This document shows positions 1-6,786 of a stretch of 7,500 nt of DNA, piece after piece (the stretch's first letter is position 1; the number at the start of each line of letters is the position of its first letter). Source of the stretch: Cyclobacteriaceae bacterium. GTDB taxonomy: Bacteria; Bacteroidota; Bacteroidia; Cytophagales; Cyclobacteriaceae. The stretch lies in contig WGED01000351.1 of NCBI GenBank assembly GCA_015492915.1, forward strand, positions 1 through 7,500. Direction: 5' to 3'. The position numbers and the translations under genes were made by a program. Under the pieces are notes generated by a model. That model was given only the letters and a program-made list of their open reading frames with translations. It was not told the DNA's origin and did no database searches.

Positions 1-1
1 T

Positions 2-2860
2 GCTTCGGCCTATCGTGAGATGCCCCTGGCCGTTGCAATGCCCAAAACGACGGGCGACATTAAAAAACTCATTCTCTTTGCCCGTGAAAACAGCGCATCC
101 CTTATCCCGCGCACGGCGGGCACTTCGCTGGCGGGACAGGTAGTCGGCGGCGGCATAGTGGTGGATGTATCGAAGCACTTCACGAAGATCCTCGAGGTGA
201 ACAAAGAGGATCGCTGGGTGCGTGTACAGCCGGGCGTCATCCGCGATGATCTGAACCATCACTTACGTAAATACGGCCTTTTCTTCGGTCCTGAAACCGC
301 TACGGCCAACCGCGCCATGGTGGGCGGCATGGTGGGCAACAACTCCTGCGGCGCCAACTCCATTGTGTACGGCAGCACGCGCGAGCACCTCATCAGCGCC
401 AGGGTGCTGCTGAGCGACGGGTCTGAAGTGGAGCTGAAATCGCTGACGCCTGATGAGTTTGAAGCGAAATGTGAGAGCGGGAATGAACTGGAACGGGCCA
501 TATACCGCGAGGTCAGGGAGATGCTGGGCGATGAAAATAACCGGAAATCCATAGAGCGCGAATTTCCGAAAAAGTCCATCCCCCGCCGCAACACAGGCTA
601 CGCGCTCGATATGCTGATGGACGCCGCGCCGTTCAACGGCTCGGACAAGCCGTTCAATTTCTGTAAGTTGCTGGCAGGCTCGGAAGGCACGCTGGCGTTC
701 ATCACGGAGCTCAGGCTGAACCTCGAGCCGCTGCCCCCTGCGGCCAGCCTGCTCGTATGTGCCCATTTCAAAGATGTGAATGAGTCGCTGGAGGCTACAT
801 TGGTTACCATAAAGCACAAACCGCGCGCGTGCGAGCTCATCGACAACTTCATTCTGGAATGCACGAAAAACAATATTCAGCAACGGCAGAACAGGTTTTT
901 CATCAAAGGCGATCCCGGCGCCATCCTCGTCATCGACCTCTCGCACGACACCATCGAAGCGGCGCAACAAGCTGCCGAAGTACTGATCAGCGACCTGAAA
1001 GCAGCTGGCTACGGCTATCACTATCCTGTGCTCACGGGTAGCGACACCGTGAAAATATGGAACCTCCGCAAAGCGGGCCTGGGCCTGCTGTCGAACATGA
1101 AGGGCGACGCCAAGCCCGCGCCGGTCATCGAGGACACGGCCGTGGATGTGCAGGACCTGCCTGCCTATATTCGCGAATTCAATGAGATTTTGAAGAAATA
1201 CGACCTGTACTGCGTGCACTATGCCCATGCTGGCTCGGGCGAGCTGCACCTGCGGCCCATCCTGAACCTGAAAACCGAAGAGGACAGAAAGCTGTTCAGG
1301 GCGATTGCCGAAGAGATCGCGAGGCTCGTGAAGAAGTACAAAGGCTCGCTGAGCGGCGAGCACGGCGACGGGCGCCTGCGGGGCGAGTTCATCCGCTTCA
1401 TGGTCGGTGAGCATAATTATGAGTTGTTCAAAAAGGTCAAAAAGTCATGGGATCCGAACAATATTTTCAACCCCGGCAAGATCGTGGATACCCCGCCCAT
1501 GGACACCTCCCTGCGCTTCAAGCCGGGGCAGAAAACACGCCGGTTCGATACCATCTTCAATTTCGATGATTACGATGGTTATCTGCGAACAGCCGAACTG
1601 TGCAACGGCTCGGGCGATTGCCGCAAGAGCCACCTTTCGGGCGGTACCATGTGTCCCAGTTACATGGCCACCCGCAATGAAAAAGACACTACACGCGCCC
1701 GTGCCAACATCCTGCGGGAGATACTGACAAATTCCACAAAGGACAATCCTTTCGATTCCGAAGAGATCAGGGAGGTGATGGACCTGTGCCTGTCGTGCAA
1801 GGGCTGCAAATCGGAGTGCCCCTCGAACGTGGACATGGCTAAGCTGAAAGGCGAATTTCTGCAGCACTATTATGATGCCAGGGGCATTCCGTTCCGCACA
1901 ATGCTCATCGCTAATTTCACCAAGCTCAATAAACTGGCATCGAAGGTATCGGGACTGTACAACTTCACGGTCTCCAATGCCCTTACGGAAGGCATGGTCA
2001 AGATGCTGGCGGGTTTCGCACCGCAGCGAAGTATGCCGAAACTCCAGAAAGTGACATTGAGAAAGTGGTACGAAAAGAACAAAGGGACGGGCTTCGGCGT
2101 ACGCGACCCGCTACCAAAAAGAGGGAAAGTGTACCTTTTCGGGGACGAATTTACTAATTTTATTGATGTAAACGTTGGAATCGATGCCATCCGGCTGCTC
2201 ACCAAACTGGGTTATGAAGTGATATTACCCGATCATCATGAGAGCGGGCGTACTTACATATCGAAAGGCCTGCTGAAGGTGGCCCGCAAGTTTGCTTTTA
2301 AAAATATTGAGATGCTGGCTCCGCTGATTTCTGAGAAGGCTCCGCTGGTAGGCATCGAGCCGTCGGCTATTCTCTCTTTCCGGGATGAATATGTCAATTT
2401 TGCCAAAGGCACGGAGCTGGAGCAAAAAGCCAGCCATCTGGCAGCCAATGCCATGATGATCGATGAATTTCTCGACCGGCTGTTTGAGGGAGGGCCCATT
2501 GACAAATTGGTATTCACGGACCATGAAAAATTGATCAAACTTCATGGGCATTGCCATCAGAAATCCATCGCTTCCGTGGTGCCGACAAAACGCATGCTTT
2601 CGTTCCCGAAAAATTATACTGTAGAGGTCATACCATCGGGCTGCTGCGGCATGGCGGGATCGTTCGGTTTTGAAAAAGAGCATTATGATATTTCCATGAA
2701 AATCGGTGAATTAGTGCTTTTCCCTACCGTCCGGCAACAATCGGACGAGGTGCTTATCGCTGCCCCGGGCACCAGTTGCCGCCATCAGATCAAAGACGGC
2801 ACACAACGGGAGGCAATGCACCCTGTCAGTATCCTTTGGGATGCGGTGAAAGTAAAATGA
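2..2860 (+). CDS. FAD-linked 2-hydroxyacid dehydrogenase fused to Fe-S reductase (5' partial)
   Basis: This is a flavoprotein of the D-lactate/D-2-hydroxyglutarate dehydrogenase type, fused to a GlpC-like iron-sulfur module (YdiJ-like layout). The family oxidises a D-2-hydroxyacid on FAD and passes electrons through Fe-S clusters, probably to the respiratory chain; the substrate is not readable here. The frame is open from base 2 (ASAYRE before the Met at base 20), so the true start lies upstream and roughly 40-50 residues are missing. Counting Met at base 20 as 1: the FAD-binding domain spans about 5-240 (PRTAGTSLAGQ, GNNSCGANS, LLAGSEGTLAF). The FAD-oxidase C-terminal domain spans about 245-490, with likely metal/catalytic residues H403, H410, E447 and H448 (HAGSGELH, GEHGDGR). 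Fe-S cysteines are C528, C534, C545 and the CxxCxxCxxxCP set C590/593/596/600. The cysteine-rich domain has C845 (HGHCH) and C875-C876-G877, but its first CCG is replaced by HHESGR (739-744). There are no membrane segments. The family call is firm; the substrate is unknown. Confidence 0.93.
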   Translation, partial: ASAYREMPLAVAMPKTTGDIKKLILFARENSASLIPRTAGTSLAGQVVGGGIVVDVSKHFTKILEVNKEDRWVRVQPGVIRDDLNHHLRKYGLFFGPETATANRAMVGGMVGNNSCGANSIVYGSTREHLISARVLLSDGSEVELKSLTPDEFEAKCESGNELERAIYREVREMLGDENNRKSIEREFPKKSIPRRNTGYALDMLMDAAPFNGSDKPFNFCKLLAGSEGTLAFITELRLNLEPLPPAASLLVCAHFKDVNESLEATLVTIKHKPRACELIDNFILECTKNNIQQRQNRFFIKGDPGAILVIDLSHDTIEAAQQAAEVLISDLKAAGYGYHYPVLTGSDTVKIWNLRKAGLGLLSNMKGDAKPAPVIEDTAVDVQDLPAYIREFNEILKKYDLYCVHYAHAGSGELHLRPILNLKTEEDRKLFRAIAEEIARLVKKYKGSLSGEHGDGRLRGEFIRFMVGEHNYELFKKVKKSWDPNNIFNPGKIVDTPPMDTSLRFKPGQKTRRFDTIFNFDDYDGYLRTAELCNGSGDCRKSHLSGGTMCPSYMATRNEKDTTRARANILREILTNSTKDNPFDSEEIREVMDLCLSCKGCKSECPSNVDMAKLKGEFLQHYYDARGIPFRTMLIANFTKLNKLASKVSGLYNFTVSNALTEGMVKMLAGFAPQRSMPKLQKVTLRKWYEKNKGTGFGVRDPLPKRGKVYLFGDEFTNFIDVNVGIDAIRLLTKLGYEVILPDHHESGRTYISKGLLKVARKFAFKNIEMLAPLISEKAPLVGIEPSAILSFRDEYVNFAKGTELEQKASHLAANAMMIDEFLDRLFEGGPIDKLVFTDHEKLIKLHGHCHQKSIASVVPTKRMLSFPKNYTVEVIPSGCCGMAGSFGFEKEHYDISMKIGELVLFPTVRQQSDEVLIAAPGTSCRHQIKDGTQREAMHPVSILWDAVKVK

Positions 2861-2870
2861 CAAATAACCT

Positions 2871-3440
2871 ATGAGAAAAACACTATTTTTGACCGCTTTG
2901 TTGCTGGCAGGCCTGCTGGCCCTGGGGCAGGATGTAAAGATCTCAACCCAATACGGAGACATAATCGTCAGACTTGAACCCGACAAAGCACCGGTCACAG
3001 TGGCTAATTTCCTGAAATATGTAGAAGCGGGTTATTACCGTGGTGGATCATTTTTCAGAACCGTGCACAACGACAACCAGCCCGACAATCCCGTGAAAAT
3101 CATGGTGATACAGGCAGAGGTGCATCCATGGTACCGCAATTTTTTGTTCGACCCCATCCCGCTCGAGCGCACCTCCCGGACAGGCCTGAAGCATGAAAAT
3201 GGGACAATTTCCATGGCACGCGACAAGCCAGACACCGCCCAGGATTCGTTTTTCATCTGCATTGGCGATCAACCCGAGCTGGACTTTGGAGGCAAAAGAA
3301 ACCCTGACGGCCAGGGCTTTGCTGCCTTTGGCAAAGTAATCGAGGGTATGGATGTGGTTGAAAAGATCAACTGCGCTCCTGCGGAGGGTCAGGCGCTGAT
3401 GCCACCGGTATTAATTCTCAATGTGAAAGTACTAAAATGA
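2871..3440 (+). CDS. Exported cyclophilin-type peptidyl-prolyl cis-trans isomerase
   Basis: This 189-residue protein is a cyclophilin, a proline cis-trans isomerase that assists protein folding, probably in the periplasm. Residues 1-19 are a signal peptide (MRK followed by a Leu/Ala-rich core ending LLALG). The cyclophilin fold is recognised from YGDIIVRLEPDKAPVTVANF (about 28-47), FFR at 61-63, ISMARDKPDTA (113-123), SFFICIGDQPELDF (126-139) and FAAFGKVIEGMDVV (150-163). The Arg equivalent to human CypA R55 is R63. The usual QGG is QAE (81-83) after an insertion of about ten residues, and the positions of CypA Q111 and H126 appear to be S126 and F150. Activity may therefore be reduced or specialised, although substitutions near H126 also occur in active bacterial cyclophilins. 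The ATG follows the preceding stop by 10 bases with no Shine-Dalgarno, which suggests co-transcription with the dehydrogenase without a clear functional link. Confidence 0.9.
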   Translation: MRKTLFLTALLLAGLLALGQDVKISTQYGDIIVRLEPDKAPVTVANFLKYVEAGYYRGGSFFRTVHNDNQPDNPVKIMVIQAEVHPWYRNFLFDPIPLERTSRTGLKHENGTISMARDKPDTAQDSFFICIGDQPELDFGGKRNPDGQGFAAFGKVIEGMDVVEKINCAPAEGQALMPPVLILNVKVLK

Positions 3441-3452
3441 TATTTCGGCTAC

Positions 3453-4958
3453 CTATTTTCCTTTTGTTTCAGAATTCTCCTCTTCGATTCTTCCCACAGG
3501 CCTCCTGCCCGTGCCTTCATTGCCTGTAAGCTCATCACCAAGATCTGCACGTGCTGCCTCCACCAGTTTCATGATATCATCCACTACTTCAGGATATAGT
3601 TCTTTCACATCATACTCTTCGCCCGGGTCGCGCCTGAGATTATAAAGCGCCAAGCCTGTGGTGTCACTGGCGTATTTTCCCGGGAAGCCGTCATTGCCCG
3701 GCAGCACGCCTTCATAAGACCGGTACCGGTGCGGCAGCACGAGCTTCCAGTGGTCTTTCCTCACTGCTTCAAGGCTGTTTCTGCGGTAATAGTAATAAAA
3801 ATGATCGCGCGGATTGGCGTCTTTTTCCCCTTTTAACAGCGGCAGGATGTTCACCCCGTCGATCTTATGTTCCGGCAGTTGGGCGCCGGTGATGGCCGCG
3901 ATGGTCGGCAAAAGGTCGATGGTGGCAGACAGTTTGTTGCAGATCGTGCCGGCAGGCACTACGCCGGGCCATTTCACGATACAGACCTCGCGCTGGCCAC
4001 CTTCCCAGCTCGTCCCCTTGCCTTCACGCAAACCTCCTGTCGAGCCGGCATGATTGCCGAAGTTGAGCCACGGGCCGTTATCACTGGTGAAAATCAACAG
4101 GGTATTATCTCCCAAGCCGTTGTCTTTCAGTGCCTTCAGCACCTGCCCCACCGACCAGTCCACTTCCATCATCACATCGCCAAACAAGCCCTGCTTACTC
4201 TTTCCTTTAAACTTATCGGACACGCCGAGCGGCACGTGTACCATCGAATGAGCGAAATAAAAGAAGAAAGGCTCGTCCTTGTGCCTGTTGATAAAATCCA
4301 CCGCCCGTTCGGTATAGGTGGTCGTGAGCGTCCCTTGATCATCGAGTGTCCTTATTTCTTTCACTTTTTCATTGCCGTCGATCAGGGGTAATGGGGGATA
4401 TTTAGCTTTCCATGGCTTGGGAGAGTCTTTGGTTACGGGTGTGCCGTCAAAATCGACGGGCCACATGTCGTTGGAATAGGGCAGGCCGAGGTATTCATCA
4501 AATCCGTGCTGCAGGGGGAGGAACTGCTTATGATGGCCGAGGTGCCATTTGCCTACCATACCGGTGGCATAGCCTTTCTGTTTCAGCATTTCAGCGATAG
4601 TCATTTCCTTGTCAGAGATACCTACCTTTGACCATGGCATCAGTGCGCCCGATATGCCTATTCTGTTTGGATAACAACCGGTCAGCAAACCTGCCCGTGA
4701 GGCGCTGCATACCGCTTGTGCAGCATAAAAATTAGTGAAACGCATACCGTCGGCAGCCATCCTGTCGATGTTGGGGGTTTCATAGTCGATGGCTCCATAG
4801 CTGCCGACATCGCCGTATCCCATATCGTCCATAAAGATAATGACGATATTCGGCGGGCGTTCTTCTTTAGGTTTACAGCTTTCAATGGCGAAAAGAATAA
4901 GCAGCAGAAGGGCTGCTGCCCGGGCAAAACGTGTTAACAGAATTAGTGCTTTTTTCAT
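3453..4958 (-). CDS. Sulfatase (arylsulfatase family), lipoprotein
   Basis: This 501-residue protein is a type I (formylglycine-dependent) sulfatase that hydrolyses sulfate esters, in Bacteroidota usually on sulfated glycans or small aryl sulfates. I start it at the ATG at 4958. A TTG at 5003 would add 15 residues ahead of MKKALIL, which is itself a good signal-peptide start. The signal core (about 12-24) ends at a plausible lipobox with C28, so a membrane-anchored periplasmic or surface lipoprotein is likely. Metal ligands D44-D45 lie in IIFMDDMGYGD. The catalytic motif is CSASR (84-88), with C84 the residue converted to formylglycine. Further active-site residues are K137 and H139 (GKWHLG), H237/H241, D293-N294 (TSDNGP) and K314 (GKGTSWEGG). 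The C-terminal subdomain with RPVGR (486-490) is typical of the family, and the length is normal. No sulfatase-maturing enzyme, SusC/SusD pair or glycoside hydrolase is in the window, so the substrate cannot be inferred. Confidence 0.93.
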   Translation of the reverse strand: MKKALILLTRFARAAALLLLILFAIESCKPKEERPPNIVIIFMDDMGYGDVGSYGAIDYETPNIDRMAADGMRFTNFYAAQAVCSASRAGLLTGCYPNRIGISGALMPWSKVGISDKEMTIAEMLKQKGYATGMVGKWHLGHHKQFLPLQHGFDEYLGLPYSNDMWPVDFDGTPVTKDSPKPWKAKYPPLPLIDGNEKVKEIRTLDDQGTLTTTYTERAVDFINRHKDEPFFFYFAHSMVHVPLGVSDKFKGKSKQGLFGDVMMEVDWSVGQVLKALKDNGLGDNTLLIFTSDNGPWLNFGNHAGSTGGLREGKGTSWEGGQREVCIVKWPGVVPAGTICNKLSATIDLLPTIAAITGAQLPEHKIDGVNILPLLKGEKDANPRDHFYYYYRRNSLEAVRKDHWKLVLPHRYRSYEGVLPGNDGFPGKYASDTTGLALYNLRRDPGEEYDVKELYPEVVDDIMKLVEAARADLGDELTGNEGTGRRPVGRIEEENSETKGK

Positions 4959-5017
4959 GATCGGAATATTGACAGTTAAAAAAACAAGCCCACTGATGGG
5001 CAATGATCTTCTAATCT

Positions 5018-5040
5018 ATGAAAAATAGGCCATTTTTCAT
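5018..5040. repeat. Perfect 9-base inverted repeat upstream of the sulfatase
   Basis: The arms atgaaaaat (5018-5026) and atttttcat (5032-5040) are exact reverse complements around the 5-base spacer aggcc. The dyad lies between the sodA terminator and the sulfatase start, about 60 bases ahead of that ATG, so it could be an operator. It lacks a GC-rich stem and a terminal U-run, so it is unlikely to be a terminator. The repeat is directly visible; the role is inference. Confidence 0.4.
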
Positions 5041-5050
5041 GAATAAGCAA
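5020..5050 (-). promoter_or_regulatory. Weak candidate Bacteroidota-type promoter for the sulfatase
   Basis: Read on the - strand, TTG (5050-5048) is followed after 20 bases by TATTTTTC (5027-5020). This loosely resembles the Bacteroidota pattern of a TTG-containing -33 box and a TAnnTTTG -7 box. The last base does not match and the region is AT-rich, so chance is possible. Position supports it: the site is downstream of the sodA terminator, overlaps the inverted repeat, and leaves a leader of about 55 bases before the sulfatase ATG. Confidence 0.2.
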
Positions 5051-5051
5051 T

Positions 5052-5079
5052 AAAAAAGCCTCCCGGAGGAGGCTCTTTT
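5052..5079 (-). terminator. Intrinsic terminator of sodA
   Basis: The arms agcctcc (5057-5063) and ggaggct (5068-5074) form a 7-base perfect stem with a 4-base loop. On the - strand the hairpin is followed by a run of six T (A-run 5052-5057 on the + strand, whose first base also closes the stem). It begins about 20 bases after the sodA stop codon. The + strand side also ends in ctttt, so it may work weakly in both directions. It separates sodA from the sulfatase. Confidence 0.9.
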
Positions 5080-5099
5080 GATTTATGGGAATTCACTAA

Positions 5100-5708
5100 T
5101 TATTTGGCTGCATCATAGCGCCGCGCTACCTCGTCCCAGTTGATCACATTCCAGAACTGGGAGATGTAGTCAGGCCTTCTGTTCTGATACTTCAGATAAT
5201 AGGCATGCTCCCATACATCGAGGCCGAGGATGGGCACACCCGGCTTTTCGGCGATATCCATAATCGTATTGTCCTGGTTTGGTGTAGAAGTAACGAAAAG
5301 CCCTTTATCATCACCTACGCATAGCCATGCCCAGCCCGAACCAAACCTGGTAGCGGCAGCCGTTGAAAATTCATCTTTGAAAGCGTCAAACGAACCAAAC
5401 GCCGTATCAATGGCACTTGCAAGCTCACCGGATGGTGTACCACCACCATTGGGCGACATGATTGTCCAGAAAAGCGAGTGATTGTAGTGCCCGCCGCCGT
5501 TGTTGCGTATTGCCACAGGCAGCTTGCTGATCATCGCCATGATTTCTTCAAGCGATTTGCCTTCTGCATCGGTTCCGACAATCGCTTTGTTAAGGTTGTT
5601 TACATATGCAGCATGGTGCTTGTCATGGTGTATTTCCATGGTCCTTGCATCAATGTGCGGTTCCAGTGCATCAAATGCATAAGGAAGTGGTGGAAGTTCA
5701 AAAGCCAT
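5100..5708 (-). CDS. sodA: Superoxide dismutase, Fe/Mn family (Mn-like)
   Basis: This 202-residue enzyme converts superoxide to oxygen and hydrogen peroxide. It has no signal peptide and is expected in the cytoplasm. The N-terminal helical domain carries metal ligand H27 (MEIHHDKHHAAYVNNLN, 24-40) and H77 (GGGHYNHSLFW, 71-81). The C-terminal domain carries D164 and H168 in the DVWEHAYY signature (164-171). Metal preference leans to Mn: the segment before H77 has Gly rather than the AxxxxQ pattern of Fe enzymes, and the outer-sphere Gln appears to be Q145 (TPNQD). Cambialistic use of Fe or Mn is common in this phylum and cannot be excluded. The length is typical. The start ATG follows an A/T-rich leader without Shine-Dalgarno. 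The gene lies 63 bases after tadA and ends at a strong terminator, so it is either the last gene of the upstream unit or has its own promoter, which I could not identify. Confidence 0.96.
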   Translation of the reverse strand: MAFELPPLPYAFDALEPHIDARTMEIHHDKHHAAYVNNLNKAIVGTDAEGKSLEEIMAMISKLPVAIRNNGGGHYNHSLFWTIMSPNGGGTPSGELASAIDTAFGSFDAFKDEFSTAAATRFGSGWAWLCVGDDKGLFVTSTPNQDNTIMDIAEKPGVPILGLDVWEHAYYLKYQNRRPDYISQFWNVINWDEVARRYDAAK

Positions 5709-5749
5709 AATTTTAATTTTTTAAGTGATACAATAATTATTATTTGGTT

Positions 5750-5765
5750 GATCTGTTCTCAGATC
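5750..5765. other. Small hairpin between tadA and sodA
   Basis: The sequences gatctg (5750-5755) and cagatc (5760-5765) form a perfect 6-base stem with loop ttct, 6 bases beyond the tadA stop. On the - strand no T-run follows, so it is not a canonical terminator for tadA. It could be a weak pause, an RNA-processing site, a binding site or chance. The rest of the 63-base gap is very AT-rich, with no promoter I would defend. Confidence 0.3.
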
Positions 5766-5771
5766 TTTAAA

Positions 5772-6221
5772 TCATTCTTCTCTCAGGTCTCTGAAAAAAC
5801 TTTCCAGCAACTCGCGCGATGCTGCAGCCATCAGGCCTTTGTGCACTTTTGTCCTGGGGTGCAGGATTTTCCCTGCAAGAGTATAACCTCTTTTATCATC
5901 GTCAGCGCCATAGAAAATATGGCCTATCCTCGACCAATTCAGTGCCCCGGCACACATCACACAAGGCTCGAGCGTCACATACAGTGTACATTCATCGAGG
6001 AACTTGCTGCCCAGGTGCTCTGCAGCCGCAGTTATGGCCAGCATCTCGGCATGGGCTGTAGGATCATTAAGCCGCTCTACCTGATTGTGTGCTCTGGCAA
6101 TAATCCTGTTTTGTGCCACGATCACGGCACCTACAGGCACTTCCCCCTGATCTGCGGCAAGTTGAGCCTGCCTGAAAGCTTCCTTCATGAACCTTTCAGG
6201 TGAATAAACTGATAAAGCCAT
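5772..6221 (-). CDS. tadA: tRNA adenosine(34) deaminase
   Basis: This 149-residue zinc deaminase of the cytidine/deoxycytidylate deaminase fold most likely converts A34 to inosine in the wobble position of tRNA-Arg(ACG). Zinc ligands are H57 (HAEM, with the proton-shuttling E59) and C87/C90 (TLEPCVMCAGAL, 83-94). Other TadA features are GEVPVGAVIV (26-35), HNQVE (45-49), DPTAHAEM (53-60) and RIGHIFYGADDDK (98-110). Related guanine and other nucleoside deaminases share the core, but the overall pattern and length favour TadA. It is cytoplasmic with no signal peptide. Its ATG shares one base with the stop codon of the upstream gene (TAATG on the - strand), so translation is probably coupled to that gene. 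The gene is usually essential where tRNA-Arg(ACG) must be edited. Confidence 0.92.
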   Translation of the reverse strand: MALSVYSPERFMKEAFRQAQLAADQGEVPVGAVIVAQNRIIARAHNQVERLNDPTAHAEMLAITAAAEHLGSKFLDECTLYVTLEPCVMCAGALNWSRIGHIFYGADDDKRGYTLAGKILHPRTKVHKGLMAAASRELLESFFRDLREE

Positions 6222-6781
6222 TAAAGTGTTTTACTAATTTTAACAGAAGAAAGAATATGCCTTGCTACGGGTGTCCATTGGTCCTTTTGCCTGACGGGAC
6301 ATGAGAAATTGAACAACACGGTTTTGTAATTTACGATGGTATATTGAATTCGCGTGAATTTGGCGGTTGCCCCCGGATTGACGGCTGTTCCTTCCTCATC
6401 ACGTACTACCGAAATAAATTCGAAAACCGCATAATCGCGCCCATTAATCGTTTCAATATCTTCTTTTAAAAAATTGACGTCATCATAGAGGCCCATTATA
6501 TTGGATTTGTAAAAGCTTTTCATGATCTCCAGGTCTTCCTGTTTCCATCTCGAATAAGCTACATTAACAGCTAATTCGACTGTCCGGGAATAGTCGGTGT
6601 AAACCGCAATGGGTTTTCTGGCGCTGACATACCTCCGGTTTAGCTCGGCCTCTTCCATCAAAAGAAAATCTGCCGGCATCAGCATGGTAATACTGTCGCT
6701 GACTTTGGTCTTTACGTATTTTATATTTTGAAACGCACTAAGAAGAAAGATAAGCGGTACAAGGATGATCGTTTTCTTCAT
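6221..6781 (-). CDS. Exported protein of unknown function
   Basis: I do not recognise this 186-residue protein. The start is the ATG at 6781, five bases after the rocD stop. A TTG at 6790 would overlap that stop and add only MII in front of the MKK signal start. Residues 1 to about 16 form a signal peptide (MKK, then IILVPLIFLLSA) with no lipobox, so a soluble periplasmic or secreted protein is likely. The mature part is about 170 residues, mixed alpha/beta in character, with one cysteine (C161) and no further membrane segment. Segments such as SDSITMLMPADF (28-39), INGRDYAVFEFIS (112-124) and RIQYTIVNYKTVLFNFSC (144-161) recall the general strand pattern of PsbP/DcrB-like single-domain proteins. 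That is only a resemblance. It sits between rocD and tadA and overlaps tadA by one base, so it is surely translated in the same unit, but the neighbours do not reveal its role. Confidence 0.82.
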   Translation of the reverse strand: MKKTIILVPLIFLLSAFQNIKYVKTKVSDSITMLMPADFLLMEEAELNRRYVSARKPIAVYTDYSRTVELAVNVAYSRWKQEDLEIMKSFYKSNIMGLYDDVNFLKEDIETINGRDYAVFEFISVVRDEEGTAVNPGATAKFTRIQYTIVNYKTVLFNFSCPVRQKDQWTPVARHILSSVKISKTL

Positions 6782-6786
6782 GATTA

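Noticed and set aside
20..22. Met codon at base 20 as the true start of the dehydrogenase
   Set aside because: The frame is open to the window edge, and the family has further conserved sequence before this point, so it is an internal Met.
263..1414. 383-codon open frame on the - strand opposite the dehydrogenase
   Set aside because: The + strand frame has unmistakable FAD-domain motifs throughout. The antisense translation shows no recognisable domain and is a by-product of GC-rich codons.
3867..4391. 174-codon open frame on the + strand opposite the sulfatase
   Set aside because: The - strand sulfatase carries all active-site motifs here, and the + strand reading has none.
4959..5003. TTG start at 5003 for the sulfatase
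   Set aside because: It would place 15 unrelated residues before MKKALIL, which is a standard lipoprotein signal start at the ATG at 4958.
5732..5741. 10-base palindrome aataattatt upstream of sodA
   Set aside because: It is all A/T in a very AT-rich gap and the symmetry does not extend, so chance is the simplest explanation.
5478..6203. 241-codon open frame on the + strand across sodA and tadA
   Set aside because: It lies opposite two genes with full catalytic motifs and spans their intergenic gap, and its translation has no family features.
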